Assembly: GCA_902158735.1 (NCBI GenBank)
Contig: CABGHG010000035.1
Coordinates: 1 to 12,871, forward strand
Direction: 5' to 3'
Source: Candidatus Methanolliviera sp. GoM_oil
GTDB lineage: Archaea > Halobacteriota > Methanoliparia > Methanoliparales > Methanoliparaceae
DNA: 12,871 bases
Both the position numbers and the translations under genes were made by a program. Under the pieces are notes generated by a model. That model was not told the origin of the DNA and ran no database searches. It was given only the letters and a program-made list of their open reading frames with translations. Numbering within the stretch: the stretch's first letter is position 1; each line of letters starts with the position of its first letter. Positions 1-5,032 of the stretch are shown piece by piece.

Positions 1-612
1 TCCATTTTTATCTTTATCTTCAAAATAATCATACATGTTTGGGTCCAGAGTAAAAGTTCTCCTCTTCTTATCAACAGGTTTGTTATTCTGGTATTTTCTG
101 ATGGTTCTTTTTAACCATCTATGAACCTTATCTGTATCAACAACTAACTCTGATATTTTTTGTGGTCGTTCTCTGCTAAAATCTTGGAACGTTATGGCTT
201 TATATAAAAGAGAATATGATCTAAGCAAGTAATAGCAGTATTTCTTTTCATCCTTTGTTAGATTTTCATTTCTGTTTATTGCCTTTCTCACTTCATTGAA
301 GCATAAACTCCAATTTGTTTTTATGTTGCTAAATGCCTCATCAAAAGCCATCTTCCATTGTCTTGCCTGTAATCCGAATTGTTTTACTTTTACTAAATCA
401 TTTTTATTTTGCTTTTTTGAAGAATCTGAAGAATCTGAAACCCATTGATCTCTGATCTCTCTTGGATAATCTAAATATTGAAGACCGCTCAAAGAGCCAT
501 ACTTCCAGAAGATATAATTTTTAACATCCGAATATCTCTCAGCTATCTCCTTAAGCTCTTCGACTTTCTTTTGGGTTGCTATTAGACTATAATTTTTAAC
601 TGTTTTTTTCAT
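1..612 (-). CDS. TnpB-like (IS605 OrfB) protein, N-terminal part, runs off left edge
   Basis: An uninterrupted frame of 204 codons starts with ATG at 612 and continues past base 1, so only the N-terminal part is visible. The protein opens MKKTVKNYSLIAT. It then has a Trp-containing helical segment around residues 80-110 (RQWKMAFDEAFSNIKTNW), a Lys/Glu-rich stretch (NRNENLTKDEKKYC), a basic run (HRWLKRTIRKY) and FTLDPNMYDYF near the edge. This order resembles the N-terminal wedge/REC part of archaeal IS200/IS605 OrfB (TnpB) proteins, which are RNA-guided nucleases of transposons. The catalytic RuvC residues and zinc finger would lie outside the window and cannot be checked. The gene is clearly more AT-rich than its neighbours and uses many AGA/TTA/ATA codons, which fits mobile origin. 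A TATA-like AGTTTATAGG lies about 45 nt upstream. Family assignment is from remembered sequence character, not a search. Confidence 0.6.
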   Translation of the reverse strand, partial: MKKTVKNYSLIATQKKVEELKEIAERYSDVKNYIFWKYGSLSGLQYLDYPREIRDQWVSDSSDSSKKQNKNDLVKVKQFGLQARQWKMAFDEAFSNIKTNWSLCFNEVRKAINRNENLTKDEKKYCYYLLRSYSLLYKAITFQDFSRERPQKISELVVDTDKVHRWLKRTIRKYQNNKPVDKKRRTFTLDPNMYDYFEDKDKNG

Positions 613-635
613 TTTGTCTCATTATGCTCTAAGAT

Positions 636-653
636 TAGGTTTTAGATAACCTA
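636..653. repeat. small palindrome, candidate left-end hairpin of the TnpB element
   Basis: TAGGTT (636-641) and AACCTA (648-653) form a perfect 6-bp inverted repeat around a 6-nt loop, in the AT-rich DNA just upstream of the TnpB-like gene. IS200/IS605 elements carry subterminal hairpins at their left end, so this could be one. A 6-bp palindrome in AT-rich DNA can also arise by chance. Confidence 0.25.
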
Positions 654-711
654 TAAACTTTTCTATATAGTTCTATAAATTTCTCTTAACTGTTATCGAC
701 CTCTTCTTTCT

Positions 712-966
712 CTATCTGTCTCTTCGTTCTTCTCTCGAAGACCCGCCGTATATCATCTCATCGATCTCGACGCTCGTCCTCTCCGTTCCTTCCCCCCAAT
801 CAAAAGGTTTTAGACCCGTTAATCTTCTCTTCTTTCTATTTTTTGCCCTCAACCAGAGTAAAAAAGCTTCATTCAAAGCGTCTCCCAATTTTTTCCCTTC
901 TTTAACGGCCTTTGCTTTGAATTTTCTGAATAGTTCTTCGTCGATCCCCCTCACCGTCACGTTCAT
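712..966 (-). CDS. VapB-like antitoxin, apparently without a toxin partner
   Basis: A small protein of 84 residues from the ATG at 966. It begins MNVTVRGIDEELFRKFKAKA, the beta-strand plus helix pattern of ribbon-helix-helix/AbrB-like antitoxins that pair with PIN-domain VapC toxins. A basic linker (KNRKKRR) and an acidic tail with PFDWGEGTERTSVEIDEM follow, a typical toxin-wrapping tail. An in-frame ATG four codons earlier (978) is possible. I prefer 966 because family members start with this strand, and a minus-strand TATA-like CTTTTTATAC (988-997) lies about 26 nt before it, as in a leaderless archaeal transcript. The toxin gene normally overlaps or follows the antitoxin stop. Here the next 99 bases hold no PIN-domain start in any minus-strand frame, and the TnpB-like gene comes next. 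Confidence 0.65.
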   Translation of the reverse strand: MNVTVRGIDEELFRKFKAKAVKEGKKLGDALNEAFLLWLRAKNRKKRRLTGLKPFDWGEGTERTSVEIDEMIYGGSSREERRDR

Positions 967-985
967 ATTGTAATACATGTCTGCA

Positions 986-997
986 AAGTATAAAAAG
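986..997. promoter_or_regulatory. TATA-like element between the antitoxin and the reductase
   Basis: AAGTATAAAAAG reads as a TATA-like box on both strands. On the minus strand it is about 26 nt from the preferred antitoxin start (966). On the plus strand it would start a transcript near 1020, giving the reductase (1079) a leader of about 60 nt. No Shine-Dalgarno-like motif precedes 1079. Confidence 0.4.
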
Positions 998-1078
998 TTT
1001 ACCTCTTTCGGCCTAAAGTCAAGTCTGCAGAGCTACAAGATAAAAAGTTATTTTAGTGATACCTTCATTTCAGTACCG

Positions 1079-2161
1079 ATGGAACATTACGACGTCGTCA
1101 TCGTCGGAGCAGGTCCCGCGGGATTGACTGCCGCCAAGATACTGGGAGAGACCGGCAGGGATGTGATCGTCTTGGAAAAACTCCCAAAGGATAGAATAGG
1201 AGATAAACTATGCGCAGGTGGACTTCCTCCCCACGGAATCAAATACGTCCCAAAGCGTCTCCTCGAAAGAAGGGTTAAGAACATAATTCTGCACGTGAAC
1301 GACTGGAAAGGCACCATATACCGCAGTGATCGCAGACCTTTCTTCTACACTATTGATCGATTGAAGGTGGGGCAGTATCAAATGGCGGAGGCGGAGATAG
1401 GCGGTGCTACGATACTGCCAGATAGCCGGGTCGTCTCTCTGAATAGAGAAGAGCATACCATCTCATTTTCGTCTGAATATGAGAACGAGGGTAAAAAGAT
1501 AAGATACAGCTATCTGATCGGGAGCGATGGCTCAAATTCGGTGATCGCGCGCGGATTGGGATTTAAGAATGACAATGCGATGGCTGTGCAGTGGTTCATA
1601 AAACCGAGATGGGACTGTGAAGTAGTTATAAACGACGATCTCGGATTGGCGTATGGTTGGATATTTCCCCAAAATGAATATGCGTCTGTCGGAGTAGGAA
1701 CGATGCCCAGATTTATGCCAATGGGGCGATTTAGAAGGATATTTGAAGATTGGTGCTACCAACATGATATCCAATTGGAGGGGAAGGTGAGAGCTGCTCC
1801 TATAAAGTTCAACTATGACGGGTTCAACTTCGGCGATATCTTCCTCGTCGGAGACGCGGCAAGTTTCAACTTCACGACCGCCGGCGAGGGTATTTACCAG
1901 GCAATGAGATCGGGTGAGATAGCGGCAAATGCGATCATAGATGAGAGATATAAATGGAAAAAGGAGATCAAGCGACTACTTCGATATCACAGGCGGGGCG
2001 CTCCAGCGATATATCTCCATGACCATCTGCCAAAGGGTATCCGACGTTTTCTCCTCAGGAGAGCGATTCATACCGTGCCATTCGGAGTCGGAATGATGGA
2101 CATTCCTTTCTCGCCCGTCGATAGGATAATCACATATTTTTACAGGAGGATGTTTGGGTGA
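1079..2161 (+). CDS. geranylgeranyl reductase family FAD-dependent oxidoreductase
   Basis: A 360-residue flavoprotein of the geranylgeranyl/digeranylgeranylglycerophospholipid reductase family, which saturates isoprenoid chains of archaeal lipids or quinones at the membrane face. Visible motifs: the dinucleotide-binding GAGPAG at residues 10-15 with the ribose-binding Glu33; the conserved Cys45 in KLCAGGL; GSDGSNS in the middle; YGWIFP at 192-197, matching the family's YxWxFP; and the FAD-binding GDAASFNFTTAGEGIYQAM from residue 258. The frame is open back to an ATG at 977, but those 34 extra residues resemble nothing in the family and would overlap the divergent antitoxin start. The ATG at 1079 places the Rossmann strand at residue 4, as usual. 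The gene is flanked by mobile and toxin-antitoxin remnants, so it may be an accessory paralogue. Exact substrate is not readable from sequence. Confidence 0.88.
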   Translation: MEHYDVVIVGAGPAGLTAAKILGETGRDVIVLEKLPKDRIGDKLCAGGLPPHGIKYVPKRLLERRVKNIILHVNDWKGTIYRSDRRPFFYTIDRLKVGQYQMAEAEIGGATILPDSRVVSLNREEHTISFSSEYENEGKKIRYSYLIGSDGSNSVIARGLGFKNDNAMAVQWFIKPRWDCEVVINDDLGLAYGWIFPQNEYASVGVGTMPRFMPMGRFRRIFEDWCYQHDIQLEGKVRAAPIKFNYDGFNFGDIFLVGDAASFNFTTAGEGIYQAMRSGEIAANAIIDERYKWKKEIKRLLRYHRRGAPAIYLHDHLPKGIRRFLLRRAIHTVPFGVGMMDIPFSPVDRIITYFYRRMFG

Positions 2162-2221
2162 GAGACTTCTTGGGTCGATCTTTATATCCGAGATGGGAGA
2201 ATTACCCCTTATCTCCATAAC

Positions 2222-2260
2222 CTGACATACTCCCCGTCCTGAGGGGTGAGGTTTTCTTAA
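2222..2260 (+). repeat. solo IS200/IS605-type end sequence with hairpin
   Basis: CTGACATACTCCCCG, then TCCTGAGGGGTGAGG. This is the conserved terminal sequence often found at the right end of archaeal and cyanobacterial IS200/IS605 (TnpB) elements, written here as the complement of the tnpB strand. No transposase gene is attached. A stem 2235-2239/2244-2248 around loop TGAG forms in plus-strand RNA using two G-U pairs; the minus-strand complement would have two A-C mismatches. A second copy is at 8225-8260, same orientation. It may be a relic, a non-autonomous end, or a 3'-UTR hairpin of the reductase gene. Confidence 0.6.
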
Positions 2261-2286
2261 ATGGTAAGGATACAAAAATTATGACT

Positions 2287-2304
2287 ATTGTAAATATTGT
2301 AAAA
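2287..2304 (+). promoter_or_regulatory. 9-bp tandem repeat before antitoxin gene, possible operator
   Basis: ATTGTAAAT followed directly by ATTGTAAAA, 8 of 9 bases identical, ends 7 nt before the antitoxin ATG at 2312. Toxin-antitoxin operons are usually autoregulated by antitoxin binding to repeats near the start, so this is a candidate operator. The AT-rich context makes chance repeats likely, and a clear TATA box at the expected distance is not evident. Confidence 0.3.
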
Positions 2305-2311
2305 TATATCT

Positions 2312-2494
2312 ATGCGTGCGACAAAGAGGATACCCGTTACCTTCGTAACGTGGGAGGAGGTCTCAAGACTGAAGAGACCGGGACAGACATTCGATGAGTT
2401 ACTTCAGGAGATGGTAGAGACGGAAAAGAAAGAGATGCTCGTTAAAGAGATGGAGAAGATAGAGAAGAACGAAGCGTTTGTGAAACTTGAATAG
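2312..2494 (+). CDS. small antitoxin of a RelBE/VapBC-type pair
   Basis: A 60-residue protein, MRATKRIPVTFVTWEEVSRL followed by KRPGQTFDELLQEMVE and a Lys/Glu-rich tail. The pattern (short strand, Thr-Trp-Glu-Glu helix, then a Pro-Gly turn and TFDELL helix) matches the many small archaeal antitoxins that precede RelE-like toxins. The stop (2492-2494) is followed within 8-18 nt by a RelE-like toxin fragment on the same strand, as expected for a two-gene operon. The antitoxin looks intact. Since the toxin is cut short, this antitoxin may be solitary or decaying. Confidence 0.65.
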   Translation: MRATKRIPVTFVTWEEVSRLKRPGQTFDELLQEMVETEKKEMLVKEMEKIEKNEAFVKLE

Positions 2495-2505
2495 ATGGGA
2501 ATTTG

Positions 2506-2676
2506 GTGCTTGTGTACAAATTATTCATCAGCAAGAGGAGTCTGAACTTCCTTGAAAATCTGCCCGAAAAGAGTGAAAGAGTAGTGAGAAATAAATTGAG
2601 ATTGCTGGCGGAAAGCCACTACCCCATGCGTGGTGAGGGCGATAAAGAAAAGATCAGGTTCCACGATTATAGATAA
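2506..2676 (+). pseudogene. RelE-like toxin, C-terminally truncated
   Basis: The frame starting with GTG at 2506 (alternative GTG 2512 or TTG 2503) reads VYKLFISKRSLNFLENLPEK, then SERVVRNKLRLLAESHYP, and ends KEKIRFHDYR-stop at 2676. The first 50 or so residues follow the N-terminal strand and two-helix hairpin of RelE/ParE-superfamily toxins. In intact members the protein continues with about 30 further residues forming the beta-sheet that carries the mRNA-cleaving residues (typically a DLYRL.. strand and a YRI.. strand). Those are absent, and no continuation is visible in the other two frames. The truncation point lies 19 bases before the first of a cluster of small hairpins (2695 onward). 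The toxin is therefore probably inactive. Confidence 0.6.
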
Positions 2677-2834
2677 TGAAAACCCCTATGTAGTTGCAAA
2701 TCTTCGATTTGCATATCCCAAAAATCTTCGATTTTTGGCATGCCACGACGAAAGTCGTGAGCACTTCCCATCCGTTCTTCTATATTGAAAGGCTTCTCTG
2801 TATGCATATCCGATTTATCTTTTACTTCTGTCAT
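2667..2834 (-). CDS. possible 55-residue hypothetical protein over hairpin repeats
   Basis: A short frame on the minus strand: ATG at 2832-2834 to TAA at 2667-2669, beginning MTEVKDKSDMHTEKPFNIEE. A minus-strand TATA-like TTTATATAG (2864-2872) lies about 34 nt upstream, leaving a leader of roughly 8 nt, which is the one argument for a real gene. Against it: the second half (MPKIEDFWDMQIEDLQ) is simply the translation of two palindromes, it overlaps the tail of the toxin fragment on the other strand, and I recognise no family. It may be the start of a gene later invaded by hairpin repeats, or a chance frame. Confidence 0.25.
   Translation of the reverse strand: MTEVKDKSDMHTEKPFNIEERMGSAHDFRRGMPKIEDFWDMQIEDLQLHRGFHYL
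2695..2763. repeat. three adjacent perfect hairpins
   Basis: Three stem-loops in 69 bases. First, TGCAAATC (2695-2702), loop TTC, GATTTGCA (2706-2713): 8 bp. Second, CCAAAAATC (2718-2726), loop TTC, GATTTTTGG (2730-2738): 9 bp. Third, CACGAC (2744-2749), loop GAAA, GTCGTG (2754-2759), extended by TGC/GCA (2741-2743/2761-2763) with one bulged A; GAAA is a GNRA tetraloop. The first two share the core ATCTTCGAT. They look like REP-type extragenic palindromes or structured RNA, not an intrinsic terminator, since no T-tract follows. Confidence 0.7.
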
Positions 2835-2863
2835 CTCGTATTAGTTTAAATTTCTCTTAAATC

Positions 2864-3028
2864 CTATATAAATCTCTCCACCAATACCGTATCCAAACCG
2901 TGACTTAAGCACACGTTCTTGCCGTGTGTTGACCAACTTCGTGTGGGATGCAAACGAAATTTTTGCGTGCAACGAATCTCCGATTCGTCAGCACCGACGA
3001 AGACCACATCATAACTCAATTTTTCCAC
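2864..3028 (-). pseudogene. remnant of an FAD-dependent oxidoreductase N-terminus
   Basis: From GTG at 3026-3028, lying 23 nt after the polyprenyl synthase stop on the same strand, the frame reads (M)EKLSYDVVFVGAD, then about 29 residues of unrelated sequence, then KNVCLSHGLDTVLVERFI and a stop at 2864. The first part matches the first beta strand of an FAD Rossmann fold (YDVVxVGAG). The last part matches the second strand ending in the ribose-binding Glu (HGLDTVLVERF). Between them the expected GxGxxG glycines and helix are replaced by a longer segment made largely of palindromes (2950-2966 and 2967-2994). The rest of the protein is missing. It could have been a geranylgeranyl-reductase- or glycerol-3-phosphate-dehydrogenase-like gene co-transcribed with the prenyl synthase. 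The frame is open upstream to 3061, but I see no better start. Confidence 0.5.
2909..2994. repeat. second cluster of hairpins inside the flavoprotein remnant
   Basis: CACACG (2910-2915) pairs with CGTGTG (2923-2928). GCAAA (2950-2954) pairs with TTTGC (2962-2966). ACGAATC (2972-2978), loop TCC, GATTCGT (2982-2988) form a perfect 7-bp stem, closed further out by GTGC (2967-2970) with GCAC (2991-2994). The last has the core ATCTCCGAT, one base different from the ATCTTCGAT of the 2695-2738 hairpins, so at least these three look like members of one small palindromic family. Confidence 0.6.
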
Positions 3029-3050
3029 GATCTTCGCCCTATCTAAGCAA

Positions 3051-4109
3051 TCAACTCTCCCTCACAATCGACCACTCTGCCATATCCAACAAAGATTGCT
3101 TTGCCTCCGATTCAGGCAAGATCTCAAGATGAGAGACTGCCCTATCTTTTATCTCCCGAATCTTCTTCTCGCAGTAATCTATCGACCCTGCCCGCTCAAA
3201 TATTTTACGTTCTATATCAACGTCTTCAGGTCTATATTTCCTCCTCAGAAGCTCATTTAATACAGATTTATCCTCTCCAGATACATTCTGCAAGGCGTGA
3301 ACCATATAGAGCGTCCTCTTCTTACCCCTTATATCTATCCCAACCGTCTTTCCAAGCAGTTCCTCACTTCCGATTAGACCCAACAGATCGTCCTTTATCT
3401 GAAACATCATCCCGAAATCTATTCCAAACTCAGATAGCGCCTCTATCTCCTCTATATGTCCTCCTCCGAGTATAGCGCCCCCTCGAGTAGCGAGCCTGTG
3501 CATAGAAGATGTCTTCTTTGAGATCATCGTCATGTAATCCTCTTCCATGACATCGAATCGATGCACGAAGTCTATATCCTGTGCCTCCCCGCTGTACAAG
3601 CCCCTTATGGCAAGCGTAAATGAGACGAAGAGTTCCTTCACCACGTTCACCCCGTACCTTCGCATCCTCACCTCCGGAAGCATCGCGATCATATAGAACG
3701 CCTCCCCCACGAGTGCATCCCCGACAGTTATCGCGATTGGAATGCCGTACTTCGTATGAACGGTCGGCACATTTCTTCTCTTTATATCGCCGTCTATTAT
3801 ATCATCGTGAATTAAACTCGCGTTATGGAGGAGCTCGACCGCCAGTGCAAGCTCCATAGCCTCATCTGGTCTTCCTCCAACCGCCTCGCAAGAGAGAGCG
3901 GCGAGCGTGGGCCTCACCCGTTTACCGGCTGCCAGGGGAATGTGTCCCATCGCATCGTAGAATTCGTCAGAATGCCCATCCTCCTTAAGCTTGTAATCCA
4001 TATATTGATGTAAGCGGTTGTCAAATATATCTGAGTATTTATCTAATAGTGCGTCCAGTTTCATGTGAAAATCTCCGATTTTTCTTCTCAAAACTGTTTG
4101 GTCTAACAT
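3051..4109 (-). CDS. polyprenyl (geranylgeranyl-type) diphosphate synthase
   Basis: A 352-residue trans-prenyltransferase that condenses isopentenyl diphosphate with allylic diphosphates; in archaea it supplies C20 or longer chains for membrane lipids and quinone-like carriers. Motifs: GKRVRPTL at 62-69; the first Asp-rich motif DDIID at 102-106 inside LLHNASLIHDDIIDGD; SGEAQDIDF near 173; the second Asp-rich motif QIKDDLLG with DD at 240-241; and GKTVGIDIRGKKRTL at 253-267. The second motif is DDLLG, not DDxxD, a variant also seen in other members. The residue five before the first motif is Ala97. In archaeal type I enzymes a bulky aromatic here caps the product at C20, so a small residue suggests room for a longer chain (inference). 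ATG at 4109 has a TATA-like box about 24 nt upstream, so the transcript is probably leaderless. Confidence 0.9.
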   Translation of the reverse strand: MLDQTVLRRKIGDFHMKLDALLDKYSDIFDNRLHQYMDYKLKEDGHSDEFYDAMGHIPLAAGKRVRPTLAALSCEAVGGRPDEAMELALAVELLHNASLIHDDIIDGDIKRRNVPTVHTKYGIPIAITVGDALVGEAFYMIAMLPEVRMRRYGVNVVKELFVSFTLAIRGLYSGEAQDIDFVHRFDVMEEDYMTMISKKTSSMHRLATRGGAILGGGHIEEIEALSEFGIDFGMMFQIKDDLLGLIGSEELLGKTVGIDIRGKKRTLYMVHALQNVSGEDKSVLNELLRRKYRPEDVDIERKIFERAGSIDYCEKKIREIKDRAVSHLEILPESEAKQSLLDMAEWSIVRES

Positions 4110-4128
4110 TCATACAGATGTAGTAACA

Positions 4129-4138
4129 ATATAAAAAA
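4129..4138 (-). promoter_or_regulatory. TATA box of the polyprenyl synthase gene
   Basis: On the minus strand TTTTTTATAT (4129-4138) lies about 24 nt before the ATG at 4109. That spacing puts the transcription start at or next to the start codon, implying a leaderless mRNA. No Shine-Dalgarno motif is present. Confidence 0.55.
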
Positions 4139-4160
4139 TTAACTCTTGATGACGTAATCT

Positions 4161-4198
4161 TATCCATAGAATACTTTAATATCCATAGAAGACTTTAA
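4161..4198 (+). promoter_or_regulatory. 19-bp tandem direct repeat in the shared promoter region
   Basis: TATCCATAGAATACTTTAA (4161-4179) is followed without a gap by TATCCATAGAAGACTTTAA (4180-4198), one mismatch in 19. Each copy ends in an ACTTTAA box that, with the following A/T bases, could act as a TATA element for the plus-strand gene at 4234 (about 55 and 36 nt upstream). The 19-bp period is near two helical turns, so it could also be a regulator site. Confidence 0.5.
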
Positions 4199-4222
4199 AT
4201 AATATTAGTTTCTAAGTTAAAA

Positions 4223-4230
4223 GAGGTGAT
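4223..4230 (+). promoter_or_regulatory. Shine-Dalgarno site of the SCP2-like gene
   Basis: GAGGTGAT, complementary to the archaeal 16S 3' end, lies 3 nt before the ATG at 4234. It supports this start and marks the gene as leadered, unlike the apparently leaderless genes around it. Confidence 0.7.
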
Positions 4231-4233
4231 GCG

Positions 4234-4713
4234 ATGAGAGAATTTAAAGAGATGGTATCTGATGAGTCGGCGCAGATGATACCTCCAACTTTAGCTATAC
4301 CGGCTCTTCCGGCAGCAGCCGCACCCGCGCTCGCAGCGTGTGCTGCACTGGCATCGGCAGGTTTGGCACCCGCCATAATGGGCATTATGGTGGATAGATC
4401 GATTGTCTTTCGTACCGGATCGAGTTCTGCCGCGCTATGCCTTGAAGAAGGTGAGAGCGAATTTAAGGTGATGGAAGGTGAACCGAAGTCGTCAAACTCG
4501 AAATCTCTGACGATTGAGGCGGATAATCCGGGAGATATAATGGGTGTGGTTAGACCGCTCATGAAGAAGAATCCGATAAGGATCTTGCCTCTCCTGCTTT
4601 CTGGAAAGGTGAAGATTGGCGGATCGATAATAACGGCGCTCAGGTTCAGAAAGGTCATGAATACTGCGAGAGCAGAGTCAAAGCGCCAGCGCAGGGAACT
4701 TTACGACTTTTAA
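4234..4713 (+). CDS. SCP2-like putative lipid-carrier protein with Ala-rich helix
   Basis: A 159-residue protein. Residues 16-52 are a strongly hydrophobic Ala/Pro-rich stretch (LPAAAAPALAACAALASAG within it) that could be a membrane-associated helix or helical hairpin. Residues 55-142 alternate short strands (RSIVFRTG, SAALCLEEG, SEFKVMEGE, SLTIEADN) and end in helix plus LLSGKVKIGGSIITALRF. The closing pattern, a helix followed by L..GK(V/L)KI.G....AL.F, is that of sterol-carrier-protein-2 (SCP2) domains, which bind lipids in a hydrophobic tunnel. The C-terminus is basic (KRQRRE). It is divergent from the polyprenyl synthase across a shared promoter region, which fits a lipid role, but the fold call rests on pattern only. 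If SCP2-like, the Ala-rich N-terminal segment is an unusual addition. Confidence 0.55.
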   Translation: MREFKEMVSDESAQMIPPTLAIPALPAAAAPALAACAALASAGLAPAIMGIMVDRSIVFRTGSSSAALCLEEGESEFKVMEGEPKSSNSKSLTIEADNPGDIMGVVRPLMKKNPIRILPLLLSGKVKIGGSIITALRFRKVMNTARAESKRQRRELYDF

Positions 4714-4718
4714 GTTTT

Positions 4719-4756
4719 AATCTTTTTTTAATTTTTTTTTATAACCTTTTTTTAAC
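4719..4756 (+). terminator. T-tract terminator after the SCP2-like gene
   Basis: Three T runs (7 at 4723-4729, 9 at 4732-4740, 7 at 4747-4753) follow the stop codon within 45 nt. Archaeal RNA polymerase terminates at such oligo-T tracts without needing a hairpin. The next gene is convergent and ends at 4784. Confidence 0.7.
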
Positions 4757-4783
4757 TCTTTTACTACTTTATAGGTGAAGATC

Positions 4784-5032
4784 CTAAAAACTTTTTCCGA
4801 CGAAGTACCCACATAGAATACTTACCATGCAGAAGAGGCAAATAATGATGTATATTGGTATGTTCTCAAATAACATACTTGAGATACCCATCGCGATGAG
4901 CACCAACCCAAATATCACCCTTATGATCCTACCGACCTGAGGGATATCATACCCACCATAATATACCATCGAGGCGATGGCATCGGCACAGAAGAACGTT
5001 CCAAAGACTATCAGGATCAAAGACTCATTCAT
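4784..5032 (-). CDS. small three-helix membrane protein, third gene of the nadA-nifS operon
   Basis: An 82-residue hydrophobic protein starting MNESLILIVFGTFFCADAI. Three likely membrane helices: residues about 4-24, 35-54 and 58-78, with a short polar loop (YDIPQVGR) between the first two. The family is not recognised. Its ATG (5030-5032) directly follows the cysteine desulfurase stop (5033-5035) with no gap, so it is almost certainly co-transcribed and translationally coupled; GGTG-containing sequence at the end of the upstream gene could serve as ribosome binding site. It carries one Cys in the first helix and three near the end of the protein. Any link to sulfur or NAD metabolism is only by position. 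Confidence 0.65.
   Translation of the reverse strand: MNESLILIVFGTFFCADAIASMVYYGGYDIPQVGRIIRVIFGLVLIAMGISSMLFENIPIYIIICLFCMVSILCGYFVGKSF

Noticed and set aside
977..1078. In-frame 34-residue N-terminal extension of the reductase
   Set aside because: It lacks family similarity, overlaps the divergent antitoxin start, and the Rossmann strand begins properly at the ATG at 1079.
676..2860. Shared 14-mer TAAATTTCTCTTAA at 676-689 and 2847-2860
   Set aside because: One 14-base match in a 12.9-kb AT-rich window is close to chance expectation, and the flanks do not align.
2695..2994. Hairpin cluster as a CRISPR array
   Set aside because: Units differ in sequence and spacing; only a 9-base palindromic core is shared, with no constant repeat length and no regular spacers.
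2893..3040. Plus-strand structured ncRNA starting from the TATATAAA at 2865-2872
   Set aside because: The same box fits a minus-strand start as well, no T-tract or known RNA fold is present, and the segment is better explained as a flavoprotein remnant with palindromes.
2926..3132. 68-codon plus-strand frame across the hairpin region and the end of the prenyl synthase
   Set aside because: It runs antisense through the conserved synthase C-terminus, has no recognisable motif, and is rich in Ser/Arg/His as expected of a shadow frame.
4212..4658. 148-codon minus-strand frame opposite the SCP2-like gene
   Set aside because: The plus-strand frame has a strong Shine-Dalgarno site, a promoter and a T-tract terminator; the antisense frame is a mirror of its Ala-rich codons.
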